From: Nautilus pompilius
Taxonomy: Eukaryota > Mollusca > Cephalopoda > Nautilida > Nautilidae
Assembly: GCA_018389105.1 (NCBI GenBank)
Contig: JACATO010002729.1
Location: forward strand, 124,001-188,000
DNA: 64,000 nt
Direction: 5' to 3'
This document shows positions 49,556-60,483 of this stretch, one piece after another (positions within the stretch are counted from its first letter, which is position 1; each line of letters opens with the position of its first letter). The notes below the pieces were generated by a model. The model saw only the letters and a list, made by a program, of their open reading frames with translations, was not told the origin of the DNA and searched no databases. The translations under genes and the position numbers were made by a program.

Positions 49556-50040
49556 CTGCATTGTAATAGAAAAATGAATCAGTAATAGCATCTGTTGTAC
49601 CCTGAGCAATTATACTATAACAGCAATTAATCCACCAAATTTAACTTTTAATATACCTTAAGAGTAGGTAAAAATTTTGTTGACCTGTAAATTGGTGGAC
49701 CAATATTGTTCCCTAGATTCTGGTAAGCGCTGACTTATCAGGAATGTGAGACATCGTTGCATGTCCTGTTTAGACAGTGTTGGTGGCACAGTGCATCATA
49801 AACAGATATGGTATCATGTCTTATGGAAAGTCTGCAATTTACAAAACATGTGACAACATGACCTTGTTTAACTCTTTTGACTTTTAAACCAATGTCCCCT
49901 GTTTGTTTGATCTTTTCACTAGGTAACTTTCACATAAAAAAATATACTAAGATTACTTTTTACCTTTTCAATAAATTTGGATATCTGTTTTTGACAAATA
50001 TCCACGCCACATGAAAACTATAAATTTTAAAATTATTATT

Positions 50041-50359
50041 AAAGATTAAAAAAAAACATGCAAGACATTTTATGATGGAATCTTTCTTTCTTGTCAAAGT
50101 GAAAACAGGAGGCTTAAGCCCAGCCTGCTTAGAAAGTTGTTCCTTGGCCATGGATATGACCGGTGACTTTAAAGTTCCCATTTACCTTGACAACACGACA
50201 TTATTGGGTCTGACCAGCTTGCTGAGAACATTGGATTTAATAAGCTGGGCCTTAGTCAGTTTTCTGAAAGCTTTATACAAGATGTAACTAGCCATGGATG
50301 CGATCAGTTTGTTTGTGAACTTTAGATGTGGTCCAACCAGTTCTGGGTATGGTTCAGGG
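50041..50359 (-). pseudogene. Coding-like fragment with an in-frame stop, abutting a hAT-like MITE
   Basis: The minus-strand frame reads on from the MITE edge: EPYPELVGPHLKFTNK, LIASMASYILYKAFRKLTKA, QLIKSNVLSKLVRPNNVVLS, an Arg and TAA (50,184-50,182), then in the same frame MGTLKSPVISMAKEQLSKQA, GLKPPVFTLTRKKDSIIK before drifting into AT-rich DNA. One substitution would make the TAA a sense codon, so this looks like a decayed gene piece, retrocopy or transposon ORF. Alternatively the TAA lies just after a donor (TCAAG followed by GTAAAT) and the first part is an exon. I do not recognise the protein. Confidence 0.4.
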
Positions 50360-50547
50360 CACTGGTTCTCAACAGACTCTCAGGTTTGTGGTAAAATTTG
50401 AATTTTCAGACACTTTTCTGCATTGAAAAGTTAAAAAAAACAACCAAAATTTCCCTTCTGAATGACCCTTCGTGACCCTACTGAAGAGACCTGGTCCTCC
50501 CACCACAACCCTGATTTGGGTCGGGCCCCCAAGGTTGGGAACCCCTG
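50360..50547. mobile_element. hAT-like MITE
   Basis: Left end CACTGGTTCTCAAC and inverted right end CAGGGGTTCCCAACCTTGGG resemble the CAGTGGTTCTCAAC-type ends of hAT-family non-autonomous elements (Charlie/MER5-like). The sub-terminal GGTCGGGCCCC word is also typical of that class. It is 188 bp with no coding capacity. The flanking 8-mers (GTTCAGGG, GTCTAGAA) do not clearly match, so the target duplication is lost or the ends are misplaced. Confidence 0.65.
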
Positions 50548-53054
50548 GTCTAGAAAATGGAGTTCCTATTCTTCTCAGGCCTAGTTAGTAAACAATTGTT
50601 GGTAGTGTGGCAAACTGCCATAGAGTGAAAATGATATATTACAACGACATTAAAAAAACAAAAATTTGTTAATTGAAGTATTAAAAATTAAATTCTGGTA
50701 GCATAAATGAAAACACATTTCTGTGAACCGAGTGTTTGTAGCAGGGTGGCTGAGGCGAACAGTTCGCATAAAGAATGGGTTGTTTTCCACATCAGTTAGA
50801 ACCTGCTGAAGCTGGAAAATAAAGGCTAGTGAGAGCTTGGCGAGTTTGTCTGTCTACTTAGCCACTTTGATTTTTAAAAAAAATTTTTTAAACCAAAATA
50901 TTCCAGTATCAAATAAATGAAACTGTCTGGTTTCAATAAAAAGGAGAAACAGGTAAATTATTGGATATTTGTTGTTGTTTTTATTTCACATATCCAGGTG
51001 AAGAGATTTTAAAGAATCAGCAACAAATGATAAATCTGAAGCTAACATCTTCTGGACAAACATGACAAAATGATACCCTCACCAGCAACTAACTAATCAG
51101 CAGCCATGTTTGACTGGGGGGGGGGAACTTGCTGAAGATAACTGGCTACTAAAATCTCACCAAATAAACACTTTGTTCCTTGAGGCCGATAATATGAGCA
51201 GCGATATTGAAACAGTTGTTAGTGTTCAGATAGCTGCTAAACTGAGGTGAATGGTAGGAGATTGTTTGTTATCTGAGATGCCCACAGACTTCAAAGGGGA
51301 AGACTGGAGGGAAAAGGCAGTCAATTAAACAGCCAAACATTGACAAAGAAAATAACCTGAAGTAAGTTGTACCACAGGGGGTTAACTAAGAATTGCAGGT
51401 AACGATTGTGTTAAAACAGCTTATTCAAGCTCTAAGCTACACTTGTTACATTTTTGACTTTTTTCAGACAGTGGACTGCAGTCAAAATACATACATAACA
51501 CACATTTTTTCTTCTCTTTTTTTTTACAATAACTAGTTTTATTAAGCCTCTTTCTATTCATTCCTCACAATGGTTATTTTAGATTGAAGCTTAAATAAAT
51601 CCATAGCTGACCAGGCAGGTGAGAGACTCTGCCTCTGTAATAGGGTATATGGTTGGGGGGGTTGTCATTTTAATTGGTCTGTGAGCAAAATGTGACTTGT
51701 TGTCATAACTTCATGGCAGAGCTAGAGCAGAGAGAGAGAGGGGGCCCTGTTAGGTGGTTAAAGATCTGTTCTCAACTGGCAGGAGAGAGCGCTGTGCGCA
51801 CAGATTGTTAGTCTCACAAGATGGAAGTTACTGTGTAAATACCATTCACAGTCACCAAGAATCTTTAAATGGATGCAGGATGGCTTTGGCAGGGACTGGA
51901 GTGACTATTTAAAATGTACTTTAGGGTTTGATCAACTCATTTGATGAAACGCAAAAGAGCAGACATTAATTTCTTTCTTTTGATTTGGTAGAAATAATTT
52001 CAACAATAGCAGTAATTAGTTGCATAGTTAATAACTTTGAACCATGATAAGTAACATTTAAAGTTTTCCAAATGCAAATTATTTTTCTCCTTATTCTTTC
52101 CACTCAAACAAGGATGGAGTGTTTGTGACTGAGTGTGTGAGACTTCACACACACATACACACACATTCTGGCAGTCTCTGGCGTTCGTCAATGTCACTGA
52201 TGATCGGTGCCTGACGCAGCAGACTGCATTACTATTTATGATTAAGATGGATGTATGTGCATATCATGCTTAACTAATAACTCTCTTTTCTGTAAACTTT
52301 GCTTATTATCCACCCCTGCATCTTGATTAAGGAATAGTTGTTCAGCAAATCAAAGCATGAATGTTTTATGCCTTTGCTTCTACTATGTATTTAAGCTAAA
52401 AGAAAATAACTTTCAATAATATTTTCTCACTATAATTTAAAAAAAAAAAACAAACAAAGAAATGAAAACTGGGCTGAGTACTTTGGTGCAAAAACTAATT
52501 TCTTGAAAGGTTGTAGAATTTAAACAGATTTGTTTAAGGCATCTGGGTAATAAGAATTCTTACAAAAAAACAGGTTCAAGATGTTCAACTGAAGTGGTTC
52601 TTCAGTATTAATCCCTGCGATATATCACGACATTTTTTTATTTCTTTAATGAAAGTTTTTCTGTTTTTGCTGCTATTTTTCAATGCAGCATTTAGTGGAT
52701 GCAAGGTCTCCATAACTACAGTATCCCCACTCTGCTCATACCTGTTGTCATAGTTTTTTTCTTCCTCCTTTTCTAATTAATCATTATTTTTACTGGTTGG
52801 ATATTAATTTTGTAACAGTGAGCATTAGTTTTCATATTCCTATGTTAAACTTAATTAGTTGGAAAACATTTTACCTTTGCATATCTAGATAATTAGATTA
52901 TCATACCATACGTAATAAGACATTTAAGAAAACTCATAAATATTTCATTCTAGTTTGTTTTTTTATCTGACTGCTTTTTAGAATGCCATTACCACATTAG
53001 AATTACCAGCAGAAGATGTAGATTTACGATATGTACATATCCAAGTAGAGGCGA

Positions 53055-53110
53055 CATAGGGATCTGGTGGTTAAGCTTCTGGACTGCTGAAGTTGAGCAC
53101 CTGGATTCAG
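53055..53110 (+). repeat. Possible tRNA-derived SINE fragment (copy B)
   Basis: TGGTGGTTAAGCTTCTGGAC and CTGGATTCAGTTTGG are spaced like the A and B boxes of a tRNA head. The phrase CTGGACTGCT is shared with the sequence near 44,000. Decayed; low certainty. Confidence 0.25.
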
Positions 53111-56100
53111 TTTGGTGTGCCTTACTGGCATGGTTTCTTCTCTCTCCATCTCTCTCTCTCTCTCTCCATGAGTTTCCTCCTACATCTAAAAATGAAGAGT
53201 TCTAGTAGGATCTTTGGTAAGTTTGTTCCTTAGTTTATACCCAACAAGTAAAGATTATGTGGCTCTACCACACTAGCACCATTTCTCTCCAGTTTATCTT
53301 AGATCATGGATGTAGATCCAGAGCTATTGTCCCCCAAATTGGAGATGGCATATGATAATCATCCTAGTAGATGAAATGAACAAAAATCATCTCAATCACA
53401 GTGTTTAACTCCATCATGTGCGTGTGTGAACCAAAATACAAAATATCACCCTAAATAAAAGGCTACAGCAATTTCATAAACACCTGTCACTATGACATCC
53501 CAAATAAAACATTACTCATTGTGTTGATCCTGTTAGTACTGTAGAATTAAGATCTGAAGCTTCCCGCTTAAAAAAAATCTATCAATAAGCCTTATGTATG
53601 GTAACTCTTCAGCAGTTCTGGTTTCCATGTATAATACATTCGCAGTCCTCATTCTCACTTGTGTAGTTCAGCCTGCAGACATTTTCACGTTGATGTGATT
53701 AAAGGTTTTCAAAATTTTTGTGAAAGAACGTATAAAGATAAATAGATTCTTATGCTAGGGATGTTCATATAAAACTCAGCTGGAAATGTTCTTATGTAGG
53801 CATTAGGTAATCTTTGTTTAGTGATTATACTTAATCTGCCTGAAATGCATTGCTAAACCATTTAGTAGAAGCAGGAAGCATAAAATAGATTAGAAACACT
53901 TTTTTTGGAGATGGTTGGGATTGGGGTTATATATGTATATATATGTGTGTGTGTTTTTAAATCCATGACTTTCTGTATCTGCATTGATATTCAAAGATGG
54001 CTAACTGTTTATGAATAAAAGGCAAAGCTAAACAATGGCCAGATAACCTAAATTAATGTACAGACTTCATTGATCTACATGCAAACCATTATGACAGTTA
54101 CATTACTGTCTTGCAAAAGCATAGAAACATTATGAAAAACAGTTATACAGAAAACAAAAATGTTTCAATTTAGTGTTTTGAATAAAGCGAAACAAGCAAC
54201 TACTTACAAGAACAGTGGGGTAAAGGAAACGGATGAATATGCTTAAATGCATTGTTGGTCTTTCGGTGTATAAGACTGAGCATTAATTATGATGAAGAGC
54301 CTTGTATTAACTGCACTGTTTATAACAATTCTGATTTTGTCATTGAAAGTTATCAGAAAACCAATAGAATAACAAACTCCACAAATTTACTACACAGCCC
54401 TATATATGAAAACAAAACAAACAAACACCAACCTGTTACTATTTCTTCTGTTGGAGATTTCTTGACATTGGTTGTATTCTATAAGATCTGTGATATTTTA
54501 AGGTATTTACCATTTTCTGGCATGCACAACTTTCTTAATTCATATCCATGTGTTTGAATTTAGAATGCAGTCTAACCTTAGCATGTCAACGGAAGTGTTG
54601 TACGAGGACTCGGACTTTGTCACCTGTATTAGTTTGTGGGTTTTGGGTGAACCTGTGCAGTTTTGTAGCTGCCAATAAAGAAAAAAGGAGCAGTCTATAA
54701 AAGAATTACTCTATTCTGATGAATGATTTCAGGGAAAATTGTGACAGTACTTTTGCATATCCAGTGAGCTTGCATTGTTACCATGGCAACTAAACAAATA
54801 TAAAAGTTGTCACTGTGCATATCATGCTTTGAATATCAAGTATATCATATAACGTTTCTTCTGAGTAGGTTTGAAATGCCAGATTTGATTATTGTGCAGA
54901 AGTCTTCTTACGTCTTCAGTCATTTACAGCACCTTGACAGGTGCGTTTCCCTGACTTGACAGCACAATCAAAACCTCAGAATACAAAGTTAAGACCAGTC
55001 TAAGGTTTGCAGGATGAATTTGTCCAGTTAGTAAAAGAAACTTTTTTTTATTAATACAAAGCTGAAAAAGTATTCTAGGGTCATTTAGATACTAGCCCCT
55101 GGATGGCATGTTGGCAATGATAAATCATATTTATTACTGATCTGACTCCTGTTAGACCTGACATTCAGTTGAATTGCCTCTTTTTATGTTGCTGAAACAT
55201 TTCATCATAAAGGTCAAAGTTATGCAATGAATGGGTGACAAAATTTAAATGCAAAAATAAATGTCAAAAAGAATTGTTTTATTAATGACACAGCAAAAAA
55301 AACAAAAACATGAATATTATAGGAATTTAACACTTCTAACTCTTTATAGTTGTTTCTGTTTATTTTGTTTTAGTTTTTATCTTCATTTAAAAAGCTTTTT
55401 TTTAAAAAACAAAACGTTAAAGTTTTTAATTATTTGTGTAGTGGCTGGTGAAACATTTGGAATAACTTAAAGCAGATATGTATGCAATCTGAATTTGTTT
55501 TTATCTGCCAATAATTCGGCAAACTTATCCACAATGCTGCACAGAAAACTCACTATAAGGTTCTATTCATCGCTGACTGCTTCTTTAATGTTTAGCTATC
55601 AGATCAGCATGGAAAGTAAAAATGCTCGAAGAAAATAGATCTTTGCTGAAAATTAATTATGCTCAAAAAGGAAAAAAAATAAGACAGGTAAAGAATTAGA
55701 TTGGATCTGCTTTTGAGGATTAACAGATATTTTACTAACTTCTACTCATGGACATTCATGGCTTTCAATAGCACTCCATTGAAGGAAAGTTACTTTTTCT
55801 TTTTAATTATCAGTAGATAGAAGCCTAATTCAGATTGGAAATACACAGGTGCTTTAATTATTTTTTTTTAGACTTTTAAAGTAATTTTGGAAGACGTCAA
55901 AACTACAGGTTATTACATGAAAAAAAAGGTTATTATTATAAAAAAAACATTCTTTTTAAGTTAATTAATTAAACTGAAATTAAAGAACATAGTATTATAC
56001 CATTCAATTAAACACAAAATACGTTTGCATTTACATTCAATAACACAAAAACATCAATTAGCTCATCAGCTTTATAATAAAATCACTAACATGTTAAGAT

Positions 56101-56238
56101 TAAAACACACAATCTTTCCATAGCGTTTATCTGAAAGACTTACGAGAACATGAGGACATTAACTGATAATCTTCACTGCAACCAATGCTACGCTCATCAA
56201 TCAGGAAATGCAAAGCATCTCACTTTATAACAAATCAC

Positions 56239-56386
56239 CTTGACAGATTTGATCTGCTTAATCGTGATTGGTAGAAATGCATTGTCTATATTTTCCCATT
56301 TGATTTTATCATTGAACATCACGTAATGGATCTGTTTAACTGAATGCCCTGTGGAAGGGTTATTCTCAAACAAATCAATCCTCAAA
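56239..56386 (-). CDS. Candidate internal exon of the unidentified minus-strand gene
   Basis: Minus strand: acceptor TTGTTCTCTCACAG, 148 bases fully open in one frame, donor GTCAAG followed by GTGATT. It enters in phase 2 and leaves in phase 0. The peptide (LRIDLFENNPSTGHSVKQ, IHYVMFNDKIKWENIDNA, FLPITIKQIKSVK) has balanced composition and alternating hydrophobics like a folded domain. The upstream candidate at 57,193 ends in phase 2 and the downstream candidate at 49,555 starts in phase 0, so the three are phase-compatible. No family recognised. Confidence 0.45.
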
Positions 56387-57192
56387 CTGTGAGAGAACAA
56401 GTCAACCCTTTGAAACTACATATTTCCCTGCATCATAATGATACATGTACCAGGAAAACCACATTTTAAAATACCAACAAAGTGTTTTAAACGCTGTAGA
56501 GGTGAGAGAATGTGTGATGCAATTTAAATGATTTGAGAAGAGGGGCACATACAAAATGATATAGAATAAAAAAGAAAAAAAAGATTAATTTCATTGCCAC
56601 AGCAGATATGTTTGAGAATAAAGCCAGTGGTCATAAAGTTGAATGAATATGCAATAACAGATTCATCCCATTTTCTTAGGTTATTATGGAAGGAGTGTAC
56701 TAACATAAGTTTTTAAAATTTTTTAAATAACTGTTCTTATCTACTTGATTTCCAGGTACCCTAATTTTTCTTTTCGTGGTTTCTCTAGAGATTTACAATA
56801 GAAACTCACTTGTCCGACTTGAATGGTACGAATCTGTCAGATGAATGAAATGTCGATTTGGGTGGTGGTCAATGTGAGTGCTGCTGCTTCCTGCTAGAAA
56901 AACTTGGTTATTAGCCATCTTTGTCTGGAAGGGAACATGCTGTTTGTGCAGTAAAGTTAAAAAAAAAACAGTTAAAATGAAGTAAAATTATCTAATTTCT
57001 TTAGGACCTCCCAGTTTGTTTCTGGAGGATACAGTCTCCTTTTTCTTTTTCTTTTGGCCACTCATGGACTCCATGTTGGAAAAGTTTAGATATGCTCTGG
57101 ATGTACTCCCTCTCTGTAGCTGAAATGGAAACTGAATGGTAGGCCAGTCAGATAATTCAGAGTGTCAGAAGAACAAATGATGGATAATTGAC

Positions 57193-57368
57193 CTTTTAAT
57201 GAACTCATCAAAAGTTAGAAAAGAGAAGTTATCATATAAAATTAGCTTTTGAAGAGTATGAGGTCTATGGGGCTCCACATGGATGTTAATAAATTTGTGA
57301 AAAATTTGTATAGATAATTGTAAAATCAATTTGAGAAAAGGGAAGTTTTTATTTATGTAGTTGGTCAT
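57193..57368 (-). CDS. Candidate first coding exon of the unidentified minus-strand gene
   Basis: ATG at 57,368 opens 58 codons plus two bases up to a weak donor (AAAAG followed by GTCAAT). The phase fits the exon at 56,386, giving a junction reading FLTFDEFIKSLRIDLFENNP. The peptide is rich in Ile, Leu, Phe and His. The donor is poor and no promoter is evident, so this is the least certain of the set. It could instead be random open frame in AT-rich DNA. Confidence 0.22.
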
Positions 57369-57639
57369 GTGAAGAAAATATTGCTCTCTATTAATATGGA
57401 TTTAAGATATTTTAATGGAAAAATAATTTTGCATAATTAAAATATGGATGCTTTTTTAACTAAGGAATTTTCTAATTTACTACAGAACTTGAAAAGATTG
57501 AGCGGGATGTATTTTTGAAATGCTCACGTCAAAGTGTCAGAATTGGTTAAAGCCAGTGTCTCCAAAAAATGTATTTGCACTTTTATTGGTACCATACAAA
57601 AAGCATTTTGTGTCTCAAAATTAAGACCTGTTTTGTTCT

Positions 57640-58000
57640 GAAGCTCACAGATGATAGCACTGTACAGCACAACAGCATTCCACTGACATCATGTATTTTC
57701 AGTGAGTGGTATAAATTGTAGAGGCGTTTTTTGGATGAATGCTTCAATGGGAGGTGGCTGAGACGACGTGGACAAGATGAATACCTGATACCTGCCATGG
57801 TCTCCAGATCTCTAACTATCAGATTTTTTTCTGTGAAGCATGTTGAAGGACAAAGTATACACTAAAAAACCTGCTACTGTCCACAAACTCCAACTGAGAA
57901 TTGTTGATGCTTCAACAGCTGTTCCTGCAAAAACATGTGCCGCTTTGTTTCAGATAGTGTGTTACCTGCATGGATACTGATGGTGGACATTTTGGATGTC
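57640..58000 (+). mobile_element. Decayed IS630/Tc1-mariner-type transposase
   Basis: Plus-strand frames, shifted between segments, match the C-terminal part of a common animal DDE transposase in order: FLDECFNGRWLRRRGQDE (family FLDxxFPGRWIGRRGPxE), PWSPDL, a stop, then LSDFFL (family PRSPDLTPCDFFLWG), then SMLKDKVYTKKPATVHKLQL and RIVDAS (family YLKDxVYxxKPxTxxEL), and finally a degraded GGHF motif near 57,979-57,997. At least two stops and one frameshift make it inactive. A minus-strand open frame at 57,583-57,798 is a shadow of this relic. It is a different transposase group from the relic at 38.1-38.5 kb. Confidence 0.8.
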
Positions 58001-60390
58001 TGCTGTGGTGTGTATCTGATGTATCAAGCAAAAATTCCACATAACAATTTCTTTGTTTACTAGGCTATAGAAAAAAGGTGGGACAACATGTATTTACCAT
58101 GCTTTGGTTTTAGATTTGTTTTTTTTTGTATTTTTAAATCATTAAAACTACTAAGTCATTAGTTAGGTCTGGATTTTCAGTATAAAATTAATTTTTCTCT
58201 AACTCATGGTGCTGGAGAATCATTGGTTTTAATGGTATGCTAAATATATATTTGCTTGAGTTATGGAGAAGAATTTGAGACCAAACAAACTTTTCATGAA
58301 TTATTTAAATGAGTTCTTTGCATTTAACCCTTCATATACCACATCAGGTTTTACCTTACTGGTAACAGCTTGGGTGACAGAATAGGAACTATAATTGTAA
58401 TTAGTATTTCTCTGTGATAGCAAGAGATAATCTGTCTGGCCTAAGAGTCAGTAATATTGAAGTTGAACAGAACACTTTCTCTTTAATGCACCCAGCTAAA
58501 CAAATCTTCATCCTGGGTGCATTTCATTGTTTGGATGCTTAACAATATCAGATTTAGCTACAGCTTCTTTTTGAAATTATATCTCTATTAAACAGAATTT
58601 GCTTCCCAACAGTAATTGATAACCATTTAGTCACACGGGTATATATATATCTGTATTTTTTATGCTTCATACAACGGTATATGGAATTATTGAGTTATTA
58701 ATCAAATAAACCAAAAAAGAGTTGCTTTTTTTAATTATTTTTGTGCAGATAGTTTTTTAATATACCATGTCTTAGCAAGGGAAGATGGTTGGGGATTTAG
58801 AGGATTATCTATCCTGTGGGAAATCCTAACAGGTTGTGAGAACAAAAATCTAAAAGAGTTAATCGGTCTGGCGATCAAGATTTAAGACCTACATTTGAGT
58901 TCTTTATTTTATTTAATTAAAGCAGTTTATTTATTTTCATTAAAAAGAAGCAAATTTTTTTGTGTTAATTATGTATAGAATTAATGAAATCGCCTTTATT
59001 TAGGGCTATTAATCATTTACAAAAATAAAATTAGGATATGCATGCACCGATGTTTTATAATTACTGGCTGGGGCACCTGGCGCTGCACAGTGAAAAACAG
59101 CTTTAAGTGAGCATCTGGTAGCTTACAACCTTGCCCAGATTCTGAAGCATCTGTACATAAAAGTGCAGGCCTGCAGGTGCTACAGCTCGGCCGTGACAGA
59201 GAGTGACAAACAAACGTGTATTAGATATAAATCTGCAAAATTGTTAATTTATTAATTCGGCAAAATGGGTGCCATTTAACTGAAATTACTTTAAAGCATG
59301 AGATGAGTAAATTTGCAGATTTAGTCTCTCCCTCTCTCTCTCTCTAATATACGCATAGGTGTTCAAATGAAACCTGGCTGAAACAGCATTTTCATAATGA
59401 TATCTGGCTGGTTTTCATTTGAACATCCTTGTCTGATACACAGTTTATTTTTTTAGGTTAGAAATAAACTTGGATTATGGAAACTACTAAATATGTCTTT
59501 CATTTTATTTCTTTCTTTGAACTCGTGAGCTTGTATCTTTTCACATGTTCTGTACACTGGCTACCAGCAGCATTTTTTAAATTTCACCCAGTCATTGATT
59601 GTTAGCTGTCTTTATTCTAGTGAATAGACATTGCTTCAAAATTTAAATGTATCACTGACTTACACACAAGGATCTGACTGTTTATCTTTAACTATTGAGT
59701 TTTAAAGTGTAACCTTGGGGGTTGGTTTTGGGGCTCTTGTTAAGTTGTGTCATCCTTGAAAGAAGACCTTGACGAGTTTTCTTGCCGATACTGGACTCTT
59801 ATTCACCATTGCAGTGGGTGGTAAAGGTAGAGAAGGGTAGTGGCGCCTCGAGAGAGAGAGACAAACAGCCCTTTCTGTATGTTTTCAATTGGCTGTTTCT
59901 TCAATTCATCGATTAACAATATAAGATCTCTTTGTAATCATATAAGACAACAAATTAAAACATTTCAACTGGTAAATAGAAACTGATGAGCAACGATACG
60001 AAATGCTCTGACTGTCAATGTGTATAACTTTTGGTCTTCAACTCGCTTAACTTAAAGGTAGCTGAACATCGCCCCTAGCTATAGTAGTACATGTTGAACT
60101 TGAAATTTGGATAAAAAAACATCTTTGATAACTGTTTGTTGAATATTCTTTATTGTTTCAGCACTATTGATCAATTTAATGAGTAATTTTTAGCCTAATT
60201 TGTAAAAATATACATGAAAAAAATTTTTTTTTAAAATTTGTATTTATTTATCTTTAAGATGTGGGTAGAAAAAAGCGGAAAGTATTTTCATTTCTTTAAT
60301 GGAATGGATCCATTGATTGAAATATTTCAAAGTGCAGCTTTGCTGTTTTACTGATAGTTTATTATCTGTTTTTATGTCTGCCACTTTCAG

Positions 60391-60483
60391 ATGGTATGGA
60401 ATGGCAACCAGTTTCCTCTGAGCAGTGCTTACTATATGAACAGCTGTTTTACAGTCAGGGACCTATGGAGGGATACTTGACAG
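60391..60483 (+). CDS. Second exon of an EH-domain protein (first half of the domain)
   Basis: 93-bp symmetric phase 1-1 exon, flanked by acceptor TGTCTGCCACTTTCAG and donor TTGACAG followed by GTAATT; only one frame is open. With the first exon it gives MNSGK then DGMEWQPVSSEQCLL and YEQLFYSQGPMEGYLTG. The spacing Trp-x10-Tyr-x3-Phe-x-Ser-x2-Pro-x2-Gly-x-Leu-x-Gly follows the start of EH domains as in Eps15, EHD and intersectin proteins (Tyr-x3-Phe-x-Ser/Thr-Leu-x-Pro-x2-Gly-x-Leu/Ile-x-Gly). EH domains bind Asn-Pro-Phe motifs in endocytic partners. An EH domain near the N-terminus suits Eps15, intersectin or REPS types rather than EHD proteins. The second half of the domain must lie beyond 64 kb or in an exon I missed. 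Confidence 0.6.

Larger units (their letters stand above)
48051..60390 (+). other. Second part of the long intron 1 of the EH-domain gene
   Basis: AT-rich, low in CpG. It holds the candidate minus-strand exons (49,391-49,555; 56,239-56,386; 57,193-57,368), a coding-like broken fragment (50,041-50,359), a hAT-like MITE (50,360-50,547), a possible SINE fragment (53,055-53,110), a CT run (53,140-53,167), a TA/TG run (53,930-53,956) and the transposase relic at 57,640-58,000. It ends with the acceptor TTTATGTCTGCCACTTTCAG. Elsewhere nothing is recognised. Confidence 0.5.

Noticed and set aside
54252..54557. 101-codon plus-strand open frame with a possible donor at 54,501
   Set aside because: Asn/Thr-rich in AT-rich DNA; its phase (2-2) does not fit the neighbouring EH-gene exons, and no family is recognised.
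56524..56706. 60-codon minus-strand frame upstream of the 56,386 exon
   Set aside because: Partly protein-like, but any donor it offers leaves the wrong phase for the next exon, and it runs into an A/T homopolymer.
57583..57798. 71-codon minus-strand open frame starting MAGIRYSSCPRR
   Set aside because: It is the reverse shadow of the transposase relic on the plus strand, whose motifs are in the correct order.
60391..60483. Reading the exon from its own first ATG in the other frame (MVWNGNQF)
   Set aside because: That frame hits TGA at the exon end, whereas the phase-1 frame is fully open and matches EH-domain spacing.
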